Positions 1 to 8,124 of a DNA stretch of 64,000 bases are shown here, piece after piece. The notes beneath the pieces were generated by a model, which worked only from the letters and a program-made list of their open reading frames with translations, had not been told where the DNA came from and searched no databases. The position numbers were made by a program, and so were the translations under genes. Position 1 is the first letter of the stretch, and each line of letters starts with the position of its first letter. Source of the DNA: CAJQQK01 sp965224225 (GTDB taxonomy: Bacteria; Pseudomonadota; Alphaproteobacteria; Rhizobiales; Hyphomicrobiaceae); the NCBI GenBank assembly GCA_965224225.1, contig CBDCZF010000011.1:124001-188000 (forward strand), written 5' to 3'.

Positions 1-510
1 ATCGGCTTCGGAATGCACACCTTTGCCGGCCTGCAGATGGCGAACTTCGACCAGAACGTGACGATGTTCGATGTCGTCTGGGTAATGGCTGTCCAGGGCT
101 TCGGCGTCGGCTGGCTATGGGTGCCGATGTCGCTTGTGATATTTTCAAACCTCGAACCGAGCCGATCACCGGAGGGCGCCGCCTTCTTCCATTTCGTGCG
201 CAGCGTGGCCTCAAGCTATTATATTTCGGCCAGCATCGTCGTCGTATTCCATACGCAGAAGGTAAGCTACAGCGAACTCATCCAATGGGTGAACCCCTAT
301 CACGCGCGCTTTGGCTTTGACGGGGTGACGGGGCGCTGGAGCATCGACAGCTCGACCGGTCTCGCCGGCATCGCGGGCGAGGTTGCAAGCCAGGCAACGA
401 ACATCGGTTTCATCAACGCCTTCAATCTCTATCTCTGGATCTCGTTCCTCGTCTATCCGCTCATCGCTCTGGTCGTCTGGCCGCCGACCGGCCAGCAGCA
501 ACGGGCTTGA
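1..510 (+). CDS. DHA2-family MFS efflux transporter, C-terminal part (EmrB-like)
   Basis: This is the 3' end of a gene that begins before the window; the frame is open from base 1. The 169 visible residues resemble the last membrane segments of EmrB/QacA-type 14-TM proton-driven drug exporters of the inner membrane. The visible part has hydrophobic segments around VVWVMAVQGFGVGWLWVPMS and near the C-terminus (INAFNLYLWISFLVYPLIALVVW), separated by a periplasmic loop. The end is short and cytoplasmic (PPTGQQQRA). Family assignment rests on this pattern and on the GxGxGxxxxP-like segment. The substrate cannot be inferred, and any partner EmrA-type adaptor would lie upstream, out of view. Confidence 0.75.
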   Translation: MGFGMHTFAGLQMANFDQNVTMFDVVWVMAVQGFGVGWLWVPMSLVIFSNLEPSRSPEGAAFFHFVRSVASSYYISASIVVVFHTQKVSYSELIQWVNPYHARFGFDGVTGRWSIDSSTGLAGIAGEVASQATNIGFINAFNLYLWISFLVYPLIALVVWPPTGQQQRA

Positions 511-559
511 ATGGGCGCTGTTGGGTCAATGGCCAATTATGACAATTGGACAGTAAGTA

Positions 560-919
560 CTAAACTGCACGTACGAGCACAATTAGCAGGACGGCCAGAT
601 TGGCGATTGCCAGTGCCCACAATGCCCAGGTGATACGCTTCTGGCGAATGTCGGCCGCTTCACTGAGCTCACTGAAATACATCCGAAGTTCAGCAATATC
701 GGGCCTGATGCCTTCCAGCACATTGGACTCGACCTTTGTTGCAGCTTCGCCGACTACTTCGGCTGCCTCTTCCACTGCAGCAACCGATTCCTCGATGCGT
801 TCAGCGGTTGGAATTTGTTCCTTCTCAGGCACGGCATTGTCCTTGTGTCGTAGATTTAACGATCGCCCCTCGGCGCTTGGCGCGCTTATATCAGCTGTCT
901 CAGAAGGATATGTGCACAT
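560..919 (-). CDS. Small tail-anchored coiled-coil membrane protein, unknown function
   Basis: This 119-residue protein has no recognised family. The N-terminal half is polar. The middle is an Ala/Glu-rich helix (EESVAAVEEAAEVVGEAATKVESN), followed by a second helix (IAELRMYFSELSEAADIRQKR) and one C-terminal membrane segment (about 22 residues, ending LVRAV). This suggests a cytoplasmic coiled coil anchored by its tail. The ATG at 919 was chosen because GACGGGAAG lies just before it; the frame stays open upstream to 985, which would add 22 residues. It is divergent from the amidoligase gene and ends about 50 bp from the MFS gene. Confidence 0.5.
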   Translation of the reverse strand: MCTYPSETADISAPSAEGRSLNLRHKDNAVPEKEQIPTAERIEESVAAVEEAAEVVGEAATKVESNVLEGIRPDIAELRMYFSELSEAADIRQKRITWALWALAIANLAVLLIVLVRAV

Positions 920-987
920 CTTCCCGTCAATGTGCTTATTGTCTTTCCGCGCGCTGTACATGCAAAGGCTGACCAAAGAGCCCAACT

Positions 988-2019
988 ATGTTTGATTGTC
1001 TTCATGATGTCATCCCACCACCTCGAGACGTCAACATGGACGGCGAACCGAGGCGGGTTGGCGTTGAGATCGAATTCGCCGGACTGACGGCGGTGGACAG
1101 CGCTAGGATTGTAGCGGAACTGCTCGATGGCTCGTGCGCCACCATCGATCGACACCGCTACGAGGTCCAAAGCGAGGAATTGGGCGAGTTCATCGTCGAG
1201 TTGGATTCGCGTTACGCACATCCCGAAGGTCTGCTCGCCAAGAACAGATCCGAAGCCCCCGATTGGGTGGTCCGGTTAAGCGAGATTGTGAGCGGGACGC
1301 TTGGTGACGTCGGCGCGATCGTCATGCCCTGTGAGATCGTGACACCGCCGGTTCGAATTGACCAGCTAACGCTACTCGATACTCTGATCGACCGGCTCAA
1401 GATGTCCGGCGCGCAGGGCACCGGCCAAAGCCTGTTCTATGCGTTCGGGCTGCACCTCAATCCCGAAATTGCATCATCCGAACCGGAATGGATCACCGCT
1501 GTACTCCGCGCGGAAACAATGCTGTCGCCCTGGCTTCGATCGGTTATGCAGATCGATACGACACGCTACCTTACCGGATTCGCCGCGCCCTATCCACCGG
1601 CCTACGCGCAACTACTTCTGCAACCGGACTATCAGCCCGATCTCAGCAGCCTTATCGACGACTACCTCACCTACAATTCGACTCGTGACCGCGAACTGGA
1701 CATGCTGCCGCTATTCGCCTTTCTCGATCGCGACCGCTTGAATGCTGCCTTGCCGCAAGAGAAGATCAATCCGCGTCCGACGTTTCATTATCGATTGCCA
1801 AATGCCGCCCTCGAGCGCCCTGCCTGGTCGGTCGTTTTGGAATGGAACCGATGGTGCCTGATCGAACGGATAGCTGCGGAACCGAAGCATCTGGCGGAAC
1901 TCGCCAGCGCTTTTCGAGTTCGAGCACTATCGGAAGACCAATCCGCATGGTTAGCCTTCCTATCGGAATGGCTGGTCCACAATTTCCACAACTATTCCGT
2001 CTCACCGAGGGATGTCTGA
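988..2019 (+). CDS. Putative amidoligase (Amidoligase_2-type, ATP-grasp-like COOH-NH2 ligase fold)
   Basis: The 343-residue product matches alphaproteobacterial putative amidoligases. It opens with the conserved RRVGVEIEFAGL block (from about residue 22), in which acidic residues of the glutamine-synthetase-like fold bind metal and nucleotide. A second acidic strand follows (GEFIVELDSRYAHP), then GQSLFYAFGLHLNPE, where the His/Asn region resembles the family's substrate pocket. Such enzymes are predicted to form amide or isopeptide bonds, usually beside a class I glutamine-amidotransferase-like hydrolase. No such partner is present here: the next genes are a tiny ORF and a DUF2254 protein. 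ATG 988 was used; ATG 1036 is an alternative directly before the conserved core. Confidence 0.75.
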   Translation: MFDCLHDVIPPPRDVNMDGEPRRVGVEIEFAGLTAVDSARIVAELLDGSCATIDRHRYEVQSEELGEFIVELDSRYAHPEGLLAKNRSEAPDWVVRLSEIVSGTLGDVGAIVMPCEIVTPPVRIDQLTLLDTLIDRLKMSGAQGTGQSLFYAFGLHLNPEIASSEPEWITAVLRAETMLSPWLRSVMQIDTTRYLTGFAAPYPPAYAQLLLQPDYQPDLSSLIDDYLTYNSTRDRELDMLPLFAFLDRDRLNAALPQEKINPRPTFHYRLPNAALERPAWSVVLEWNRWCLIERIAAEPKHLAELASAFRVRALSEDQSAWLAFLSEWLVHNFHNYSVSPRDV

Positions 2020-2021
2020 TC

Positions 2022-2138
2022 GTGATCGAACGACGCCGAATGACCCGCACCGAATTCGCCAGGGAGCACAGAAGAACGACCATCGAAGCTGCGCGGTCCG
2101 CAGGTTCAACGCTTCAGAAAAGCGGCCCACTCGCATGA
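2022..2138 (+). CDS. Possible 38-residue leader/coupling ORF
   Basis: A GTG at 2022, two bases after the amidoligase stop, opens a 38-codon frame (Arg-rich, IERRRMTRTEFAREHRR). Its TGA overlaps the ATG of the following DUF2254 gene (ATGA at 2135-2138). Stop-start overlaps at this spacing are typical of translational coupling, so this may be a tiny gene or a relic of the amidotransferase-like partner normally found beside amidoligases. There is no similarity to a known family, and no strong ribosome binding site precedes the GTG. It could be chance. Confidence 0.25.
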   Translation: MIERRRMTRTEFAREHRRTTIEAARSAGSTLQKSGPLA

Positions 2139-3412
2139 AAGAACGACTTGCCGGCCTCCTCTACGCTGTCCGTGCGAACTTCTGGTTCATCCCCACGATC
2201 TTGGCGTTGGCAGCAATCGTCGGCGCATTGATAGTGGTCGAGATGGATGTCGCCATTCAGCGCCGATCATTCATTCCGCTTCACATGTCCATCGAAAGCG
2301 CGCGTCTTGCCCTGTCGACCGTCGCAGGCTCGATGATCACGATCGCAAGTCTGGTCTTCTCGATGACTCTGGTCTCGCTCACCTCGGTTTCACAGCAGCT
2401 CGGCCCCCGCATTCTGATGCGCTTCATGGATGATCGACCGACGCAAATTGTTCTGGGTGTATTCATAGCGACTTTCCTGTTTTCGTTGATCATCCTCATG
2501 CGGGTCGGTGATGATGAGCAAGCAGGCGTCGTGCCGGGGCTGGGCGTGACGCTGTCGGCGGGACTGGCAATCGCTTCGCTTGGCGGCATGATCCAGTTCT
2601 TCGATCATGTCGCAAAGCGCATTCAGGCGGATGCACTGATCGGCGAACTCGGCCGTGATCTCAAGACATCGGTGCGGGAATATGTTGCGCGCACCAAATC
2701 CGAGGCCCACTCGCTTACCGAAGTCGATGAACAATCCATAGCCCGATATTTCCTACGCACGGACAGGGTGTTGACCGTGAAGCAACCGAAGAGTGGATAT
2801 TTGGCAAGGCTCGACGCAATGGGTCTGTGTCAGATTTGCGAACCGGAAGACCTAATAGTCCGGGTTGAGGCCTGGCCTGGTAAATTCGTCTTGGAGGGCG
2901 AGGCGATATTGACTGTTGCGTCCGGTCCAGATGCGAGCAACGCGCCCTCTGCGGCAACCGGTGGGCGGTTGGCCTCGCTGATGCTTGTCGCCGACAAGCG
3001 CACGCCGGAAGCTTCGATTGAATTCGAGATCGATGCTCTTGTCGAGGTCGCTCTGCGTGCACTCTCGCCGGGCATCAACGATCCCTTCACAGCGATTGCC
3101 TGCATCGACCATCTTGCTGATGGATTGCGCTTGCTGGCCATGGCCCGAGACGGTCGGCTGGTGACGCGAGATCATCATGGGAAATCACGAGTACTTCATC
3201 CGGAGCAGCCGTTCGACCTCTATCTGAGACGCGCCTTCGAGCCCATAATCGACGCTGCTGGCGATAACAAGCTCGTGCTCGCACGGATGGCACAGCTCAT
3301 CAGGAAACTCATCGATCTCGAACCGGAGAACGCCGCGTTGCAGGCGCTAAAAGCACTGCAGAACGACAGAATTTTACATCGCCAGGAGACTGTCGCAGAG
3401 CAGCCTACCTGA
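2135..3412 (+). CDS. DUF2254 family inner-membrane protein
   Basis: The 425-residue product fits the DUF2254 family. There are about four N-terminal membrane segments (from residue about 18: FWFIPTILALAAIVGALIVVE; then a segment with STVAGSMITIASLVFSMTLV, the family's hallmark; then two more to about residue 165). A cytoplasmic C-terminal domain of about 250 residues contains the conserved ALSPGINDPFTA motif. The molecular function of the family is unknown. The start is placed at ATG 2135, immediately before the first membrane segment and overlapping the stop of the tiny upstream ORF; the frame is open to 2012, but the extra residues are polar and unlike the family. Confidence 0.85.
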   Translation: MKERLAGLLYAVRANFWFIPTILALAAIVGALIVVEMDVAIQRRSFIPLHMSIESARLALSTVAGSMITIASLVFSMTLVSLTSVSQQLGPRILMRFMDDRPTQIVLGVFIATFLFSLIILMRVGDDEQAGVVPGLGVTLSAGLAIASLGGMIQFFDHVAKRIQADALIGELGRDLKTSVREYVARTKSEAHSLTEVDEQSIARYFLRTDRVLTVKQPKSGYLARLDAMGLCQICEPEDLIVRVEAWPGKFVLEGEAILTVASGPDASNAPSAATGGRLASLMLVADKRTPEASIEFEIDALVEVALRALSPGINDPFTAIACIDHLADGLRLLAMARDGRLVTRDHHGKSRVLHPEQPFDLYLRRAFEPIIDAAGDNKLVLARMAQLIRKLIDLEPENAALQALKALQNDRILHRQETVAEQPT

Positions 3413-3470
3413 GCTTGGCGTGCGCTCAAAGAGACTGCATCGGACCACGCAACATGCCCGGTTTGGGAAA

Positions 3471-4634
3471 ATGCCTCGAAAACCCTCTCTGCACGCCATA
3501 GCTCTTCTTGGATGCACGATTCTCGTGTTCACGATGGGCGTCGGCCGGTTCGTGTTCACGCCACTGCTCCCGGTCATGCTCGAGGAAGGCCAGCTGACCG
3601 TTGGCGACGGTGGTGCACTGGCATCTGTGCATTTCCTCGGCTACGCGATGGGCGCGATCGTCGGTGTCTATTTCAGGTGGCACGCCCGGTCCCAACTGGC
3701 GTTGGCGCTGGTCCTGGTCGGATTGTCGACGCTTGCCATGGGCGTCACCGACAACGTTTTGGTCTGGTATGCCGCGCGATGGCTGGCGGGCCTCTGCAGT
3801 GCGATCGCGCTAATCGTCGTCAGCACCTACTTCCTGCGACGGCTGGCGGAAGTGAACCGTGCAGAACTGCAGGGCGTCATCTTTGCCGGTGTCGGTGCCG
3901 GTACGGCCCTCGTTGGCCTGGCGATGCTGGCATTCATGGCCGGCGGTGTTTCGAGCAAGGTGTGCTGGACCATTTTCGGGCTGGCGACGCTGGCTGCAGC
4001 CGTTCCGCTGCTCTTGATGCTGAGGCCGGAGTTGTTTCCGGTACTGAGCAGCACCGTATCAGTTCAAAGAGGTGACGACTTGCGCGCGTGGCCGGTCATA
4101 CTTCCGTACGGAGTCATGGGTGCCGGCTATATCATCCCGGCCACGTATTTGCCGCTCATCGCCCAGCAAACGGTGTCGTCGCCGTTGGTCTATGGCTGGG
4201 GCTGGCCGGTTTTCGGTATTGCGGCGACGCTCTCCACCTTGGTGTCGGCCCGCCTGCACGCCACCTACTCCAACCGTTCAATCTGGATTGTAAGCCAGCT
4301 GTTGATGGCGTTCGGATTGCTGCTGCCGGTAATCTCTCCCAACATGATCGCGATCATTGCCAGTGCGCTCTGCGTCGGCGGCACATTCATGGTGGTGACG
4401 ATGGCCGGAATAAAGGAGGCACACCGCATGTCCGGCGACGGCGGAACACAACGCCTCGTCGCCATCATGACGGCAGGATTTGCGATCGGCCAGATCGTCG
4501 GGCCGATCCTGGCAGCCAGCGCCTACGACCTCACCGGCAGCTTTTCATATCCGCTCGCACTGGCCGGTATCTTGCTCGCACTCTCGCTTTTGCCGATGGC
4601 CATTGGGGAGGCTGGCATCGTCCACCGCAATTAG
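3471..4634 (+). CDS. YbfB/YjiJ family MFS transporter
   Basis: The 387-residue protein has about 12 hydrophobic segments, and its first helix carries the family signature (VFTMGVGRFVFTPLLPVMLEEGQLT). Residues such as GYAMGAIVG in TM2 and the mid-protein loop are typical of the YbfB/YjiJ (MFS_4) group of inner-membrane carriers, whose substrates are poorly known. ATG 3471 was chosen because it places the first membrane helix near the N-terminus; a GTG at 3420 would add 17 basic residues. It lies 58 bp behind the DUF2254 gene on the same strand, so co-transcription is possible. No regulator is adjacent. Confidence 0.8.
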   Translation: MPRKPSLHAIALLGCTILVFTMGVGRFVFTPLLPVMLEEGQLTVGDGGALASVHFLGYAMGAIVGVYFRWHARSQLALALVLVGLSTLAMGVTDNVLVWYAARWLAGLCSAIALIVVSTYFLRRLAEVNRAELQGVIFAGVGAGTALVGLAMLAFMAGGVSSKVCWTIFGLATLAAAVPLLLMLRPELFPVLSSTVSVQRGDDLRAWPVILPYGVMGAGYIIPATYLPLIAQQTVSSPLVYGWGWPVFGIAATLSTLVSARLHATYSNRSIWIVSQLLMAFGLLLPVISPNMIAIIASALCVGGTFMVVTMAGIKEAHRMSGDGGTQRLVAIMTAGFAIGQIVGPILAASAYDLTGSFSYPLALAGILLALSLLPMAIGEAGIVHRN

Positions 4635-4698
4635 GTGCCGGGCGAACAATTTTGTATCGCAGACCATTCGTCACGATCGGCGGGTGTCGGCCTGTCAT

Positions 4699-4712
4699 CT
4701 GATCTAGATCAA
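4699..4712. promoter_or_regulatory. FNR/Dnr-type palindromic box
   Basis: The bases CTGATCTAGATCAA match the FNR consensus TTGAT-N4-ATCAA at all but the first position, and the core TGATCTAGATCA is a perfect 12-bp palindrome. It sits 174 bp before the Crp/Fnr regulator gene in a 252-bp gap. Anaerobic or NO-sensing Fnr/Dnr proteins bind such sites, so autoregulation or cross-control by FNR is likely. No second box this good was found in the nirS promoter region. Confidence 0.6.
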
Positions 4713-4886
4713 TGGCTCTGCCATAAAACGATATCAGAGTAAGACTTCCTTGTAACCAAGGGTCCTTCCTGCTGTACTCGACACAGTGCCGACGAAGAAC
4801 CAGGGGGCTGATTGGGCGCGGTTAGTATTGGCTAGATGCAGCATTAGCCGTCGACCAACGCCAAATTAAAGGCCAATGGTAAGCTG

Positions 4887-5594
4887 ATGCTCAAGGCGAG
4901 CGACTTGAAAGCGGCCAAGGAGGCGATACTCTTTGCAGGTCTCTCCGATGAGCTTGCCGAGTGCCTGCTCGAACGCGCAACCGTACGCATCTGTCATCGC
5001 GGCGAAACGCTCTTCCTGCAAGGCGATGCGGCCGAGACGGTGTTCGTCGTGCTCGAAGGCTGGATCAAGCTTTATCGCGTCACGCCGACTGGGGCCGAGG
5101 CAGTTGTCGGCGTCTTCACCCGCGGGCGCAGCTTTGGTGAGGCGGTGGCGTTCAAGGGTGACCGTTATCCGGTTGCCGCCGAGGCGGTGACCGACGGGCG
5201 CCTGTTGCTGGTGCCGGCAAGTTTTCTCCTGGAGATGATGCGAGAGCGCCCCGAAATCGGCCTGGCCATGTTGAGCGCTACCTACAGCCACCTGCATTTC
5301 CTGGTCGAACAGCTCGAGCAGCTCAAGGCACACACCGGTGCCCAACGCGTTGCAGAATTCCTGCTGGATCTGTGCGAATGCGAGTCCGGCACCTGCACGA
5401 TTACGCTGCCCTATGACAAGACGCTGATCGCCGGCCGCCTAGGCATGCAACCGCAAAGCCTGTCGCGTGCCTTCAACCGCCTGAAGGAGCAGGGCGTCAA
5501 GGTCTCGCACAACCAGGCAACGATCGCTGATATCGAGCACCTGCAGGAATTCGTGATGCAGGACCGCAGCGGTCCTTGGAAAAAGGTCCAGTAA
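4887..5594 (+). CDS. Crp/Fnr family regulator, Dnr/NnrR-like
   Basis: The 235-residue protein has an N-terminal cyclic-nucleotide-binding-like domain (about 20-130: GETLFLQGDAAETVFVVLEG, then GRSFGEAVAFKGDRYPVAAEA), a long dimer helix, and a C-terminal winged helix with the recognition segment LIAGRLGMQPQSLSRAFNRLKEQG (about 180-205). The GxSFGEAxxF and YPVSAEA-like strings resemble Dnr regulators, which sense NO through heme. It lacks the N-terminal cysteine cluster of FNR, so it should not carry a [4Fe-4S] oxygen sensor. It lies beside NO-reductase-like and nir genes, pointing to control of nitrite/NO respiration. An FNR-type box lies upstream. Confidence 0.85.
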   Translation: MLKASDLKAAKEAILFAGLSDELAECLLERATVRICHRGETLFLQGDAAETVFVVLEGWIKLYRVTPTGAEAVVGVFTRGRSFGEAVAFKGDRYPVAAEAVTDGRLLLVPASFLLEMMRERPEIGLAMLSATYSHLHFLVEQLEQLKAHTGAQRVAEFLLDLCECESGTCTITLPYDKTLIAGRLGMQPQSLSRAFNRLKEQGVKVSHNQATIADIEHLQEFVMQDRSGPWKKVQ

Positions 5595-5624
5595 ATTGGC
5601 ACGAGGCGTCGGACCAGGAGCGCC

Positions 5625-6023
5625 TTACACGCCGAGCTTGCCGTGCAATCGCGCGTCCTTGGTCTTGAAGTGGTCCACGAACCAGTCGCGCACGGCTCCC
5701 GCGAGCGCTGAGCGGTAGTCCGCCTCCGTGCCGGCTTCGAAATCGTCCATGATGTTCAAGAGATCATCGAGTAGTTTCTCGTGATCGGCTTTGTGGATCT
5801 CGTATTCGTCATAACGATGCTTGCGCATGACCGTTTCTTCAAGCGCGAAATGGGCCGAGATCCTGGCGAACACCTCGCCGAGGAACTCGCTGATCGTCTC
5901 CCTCGGCGCATCCGCCTCGAGTTGACCGTGGAGCGCATTGAGGAGTTCGACGAGCTCCTGGTGCTCGTGGTCGACATCGGCGACACCGGTCTCGAAATCC
6001 TTCGACCATTCGATCAAGGCCAT
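5625..6023 (-). CDS. Bacteriohemerythrin
   Basis: This 132-residue soluble hemerythrin-domain protein has the di-iron signature: H19 in DVDHEHQEL, H58xxxE62 (HFALEE), H77xxxH81 (HKADH), and a C-terminal H/D pair in WFVDHFKTKDARL. Hemerythrins bind O2 reversibly, and some bind or detoxify NO. It is the last gene of the minus-strand run beginning at 12499, only 12 bp after the preceding gene, which suggests it is co-expressed with the NO-reductase-like enzyme. A role as an O2/NO scavenger or sensor for this respiratory module is inference. The length is normal for single-domain bacterial members. Confidence 0.9.
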   Translation of the reverse strand: MALIEWSKDFETGVADVDHEHQELVELLNALHGQLEADAPRETISEFLGEVFARISAHFALEETVMRKHRYDEYEIHKADHEKLLDDLLNIMDDFEAGTEADYRSALAGAVRDWFVDHFKTKDARLHGKLGV

Positions 6024-6035
6024 TGAGCCCGCTCC

Positions 6036-6554
6036 CTATTTGAAGACGAAGCCACCCTGATCCGAGCGAAAGTCGATCGCCAGGTTCGTGAGTGGCGCAA
6101 ATTCCACCGTCTTGGTGGTTTCGTAGTCGTAGCCCGTCTGACGATCGCTATCGCGAAGCCGCGCCGTGATCATGTGCCTGCCGGCCGGCAGCTTGAACTT
6201 CTGATAGGTCCGTGACGGGCCATCGCTGCCGATGCCGGACGGCGGCAGGTTGGCGCCGTACACCAGCTTGCCGTCGACAAGCAGTTGGACGACAACCGGC
6301 AAACGGTCGCGGGCGCAGTTGCTCGGTCTGCGCTTGCTGGGTGGCAGGGCTGCGATCTCCTTGGCGGTAAACCGCCGGCAATCACCTTTGCGCTTCGCGC
6401 CGTGGGAAAAGCTGAGCTTGATCTGGGCAGCGCCGTCAGGGAAATGCTGCCAGTAGGGGCGGCTCGCGAAAAAGCCGATGAGTGCTGCCGCCGCAATGTA
6501 AAAGACGACCTGGGCAAGCCATTGCAATGCTGTGGGCCTGGGCGTTTCAGCCAT
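6036..6554 (-). CDS. Membrane-anchored periplasmic protein of unknown function in the NO-reductase-like operon
   Basis: This 172-residue protein has one N-terminal membrane helix (about 14-31, VVFYIAAAALIGFFASR) and a probably periplasmic C-terminal domain of beta character. That domain contains two cysteines (C59 in GDCRRF, C80 in SNCARD) and the strings VVVQLLVDGKLVYGANLPPSG and AGRHMITARLRDS, which look like a carbohydrate-binding or Ig-like sandwich. The family was not recognised. Its start overlaps the end of the cytochrome b/FeS gene by 8 bp, and the hemerythrin gene follows after 12 bp, so it belongs to this operon. An assembly or electron-transfer accessory role is possible but unsupported. 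Confidence 0.7.
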   Translation of the reverse strand: MAETPRPTALQWLAQVVFYIAAAALIGFFASRPYWQHFPDGAAQIKLSFSHGAKRKGDCRRFTAKEIAALPPSKRRPSNCARDRLPVVVQLLVDGKLVYGANLPPSGIGSDGPSRTYQKFKLPAGRHMITARLRDSDRQTGYDYETTKTVEFAPLTNLAIDFRSDQGGFVFK

Positions 6555-8124
6555 CTGTCAGCTCTGCCTCCCGGCTTGTCTCGACACCATGGCCCCGATC
6601 ATCGCCGACCGGCCGATCTGCGAGCGCTTCGGCAAAACTTTCCAATTCGCGGTGCAGGCGAGCCTGTCCCGTCCGTCCGGCCCAGCACATCCGCAACCTG
6701 TCACGCGGCACACGCCCGCGCAAATGAGGGTCGCGTGTCGCGTTGATGCGTTGCGTCGTCCACGCAATACCTTGGCGGGCGTGACAGGCATTTTCGGCAC
6801 AGCCCGAGAGCATCACGCCGTCGGCCAGCTTCTTGCTCAACGCGTAGTCGATGAAGGATGGTGGTAATTGACCGATGCAGCGCAGTTCGACGACGCCAAC
6901 GCTGTCCGACGCCAAAGCCCGGGCATCAACACCGTGCCCGCAGGCGAAAACGATGATGCGGGCATTGCCGATGAGTTTATCGGCGGCGGCGTGCAGCTGC
7001 TGGCGCACGTCCGCCACGAGCAGATCAGGCACCTCGATGCCCGCGAGCAGTTCGGATTTTCGTCTGTAGGGCGTTGCCGTCGGACAGGCACCAGCGCAGA
7101 TTCCGCAGGCGACACAGCGTGATGCAATGACTTTGGCTTCGGCTTCGAATGGGCGTCCGTCTGTCCGTGCGATCATCTCGATCGCTGCGTAGGGACAGTC
7201 GAGATAGCATCTGCTGCAGCCGTTGCAGTTCGCCAGGTCCACCGTCGCTGCGGGAGCCTTCCGCATCGGCGGCAGCCACGGCATCGCAACCAGGATCCCG
7301 AGGAATAGCAGTGCCGCAGACCAGGTGAGTGGCCCCGGCAGGCTTTCCAAAACCGGAAACAGCGGCAGATAGAACCAGTCCAGGCCAAGCGCACCTGGAA
7401 CCCTGGCGAGGTCTGCTGGCCCCTGGCTGACGGCAGGATGCAGCAGGGAGAGTGCCAGCATCGACAGAAACGTACCGGCCGCCAGACCGCGCGGCGGATT
7501 GATTCTCGGCTTTGAAATGCGCTGCAGGTGAACCCAGAGCAGGATCAGCGCGATCAGCGGCACCGCGATGTGAATGAACATCATCAAAGTAAAGAAGCGG
7601 CTGTCGAGCGAACCGGGCGCCACGAAGTTCCGCGCAATCGGCTCCCCGAAAATCGGCAGTTTGTCGAGCCATTCCGTCGAGACCAGCGCCACGTACTGTG
7701 CAAGCTGGTCCCACACCAGCCAGTAGCCGGTAATGCCAGAAACGTAGATGAAGATCATGATCGGGATGCCGATCATCCAGCTGAACCAGCGCACACCGCG
7801 ATAGTGATCGAGACCGAATTCGCGCAGTAAATGCAATAGCATGACGACGATCAGACCGTCCGAGGCGTAGCGGTGCAGGCTGCGCATGACACCGGCCAGG
7901 TACCATTGCTCATTCGTCATGTATTCGACGGAGGCATAGGCAGCCTCGACGCCGGTATCGAAGAAGATGTAGACGTAGATGCCGCTCGCCGTGATGATCC
8001 AGTAGAAAAAGAAACCGAGCGCGCCGAGATTGAGAAGTGGGTTCCAATGCGGCGGAAAGCATTTGCCGAGCCACGCTTCGGCGTGATCAAAAGCCAGCCG
8101 GACGGCCTTGCGCAGGAGATCCAT
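6547..8124 (-). CDS. Cytochrome b / 2x[4Fe-4S] ferredoxin / MvhD-domain fusion protein
   Basis: The 525-residue protein has three parts. Residues 1-290 form a cytochrome b (b6 N-terminal type) with two histidine pairs spaced 14 apart (H84/H98 and H185/H199), enough for two hemes b. Residues about 300-350 hold two [4Fe-4S] motifs (CNGCSRCYLDCP and CVACGICAGACP). Residues about 390-480 resemble the MvhD/hydrogenase iron-sulfur subunit, with cysteines in FACGHG, LRCIGQ and SGCAENACH. MvhD domains normally pass electrons to flavin enzymes such as HdrA, but no flavin partner is nearby. Its place in an oxidase/NO-reductase-like operon suggests electron exchange with the quinone pool. The start is ATG 8124, overlapping the SCO stop; GTG 8127 adds one residue. 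Confidence 0.85.
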   Translation of the reverse strand: MDLLRKAVRLAFDHAEAWLGKCFPPHWNPLLNLGALGFFFYWIITASGIYVYIFFDTGVEAAYASVEYMTNEQWYLAGVMRSLHRYASDGLIVVMLLHLLREFGLDHYRGVRWFSWMIGIPIMIFIYVSGITGYWLVWDQLAQYVALVSTEWLDKLPIFGEPIARNFVAPGSLDSRFFTLMMFIHIAVPLIALILLWVHLQRISKPRINPPRGLAAGTFLSMLALSLLHPAVSQGPADLARVPGALGLDWFYLPLFPVLESLPGPLTWSAALLFLGILVAMPWLPPMRKAPAATVDLANCNGCSRCYLDCPYAAIEMIARTDGRPFEAEAKVIASRCVACGICAGACPTATPYRRKSELLAGIEVPDLLVADVRQQLHAAADKLIGNARIIVFACGHGVDARALASDSVGVVELRCIGQLPPSFIDYALSKKLADGVMLSGCAENACHARQGIAWTTQRINATRDPHLRGRVPRDRLRMCWAGRTGQARLHRELESFAEALADRPVGDDRGHGVETSREAELTDG

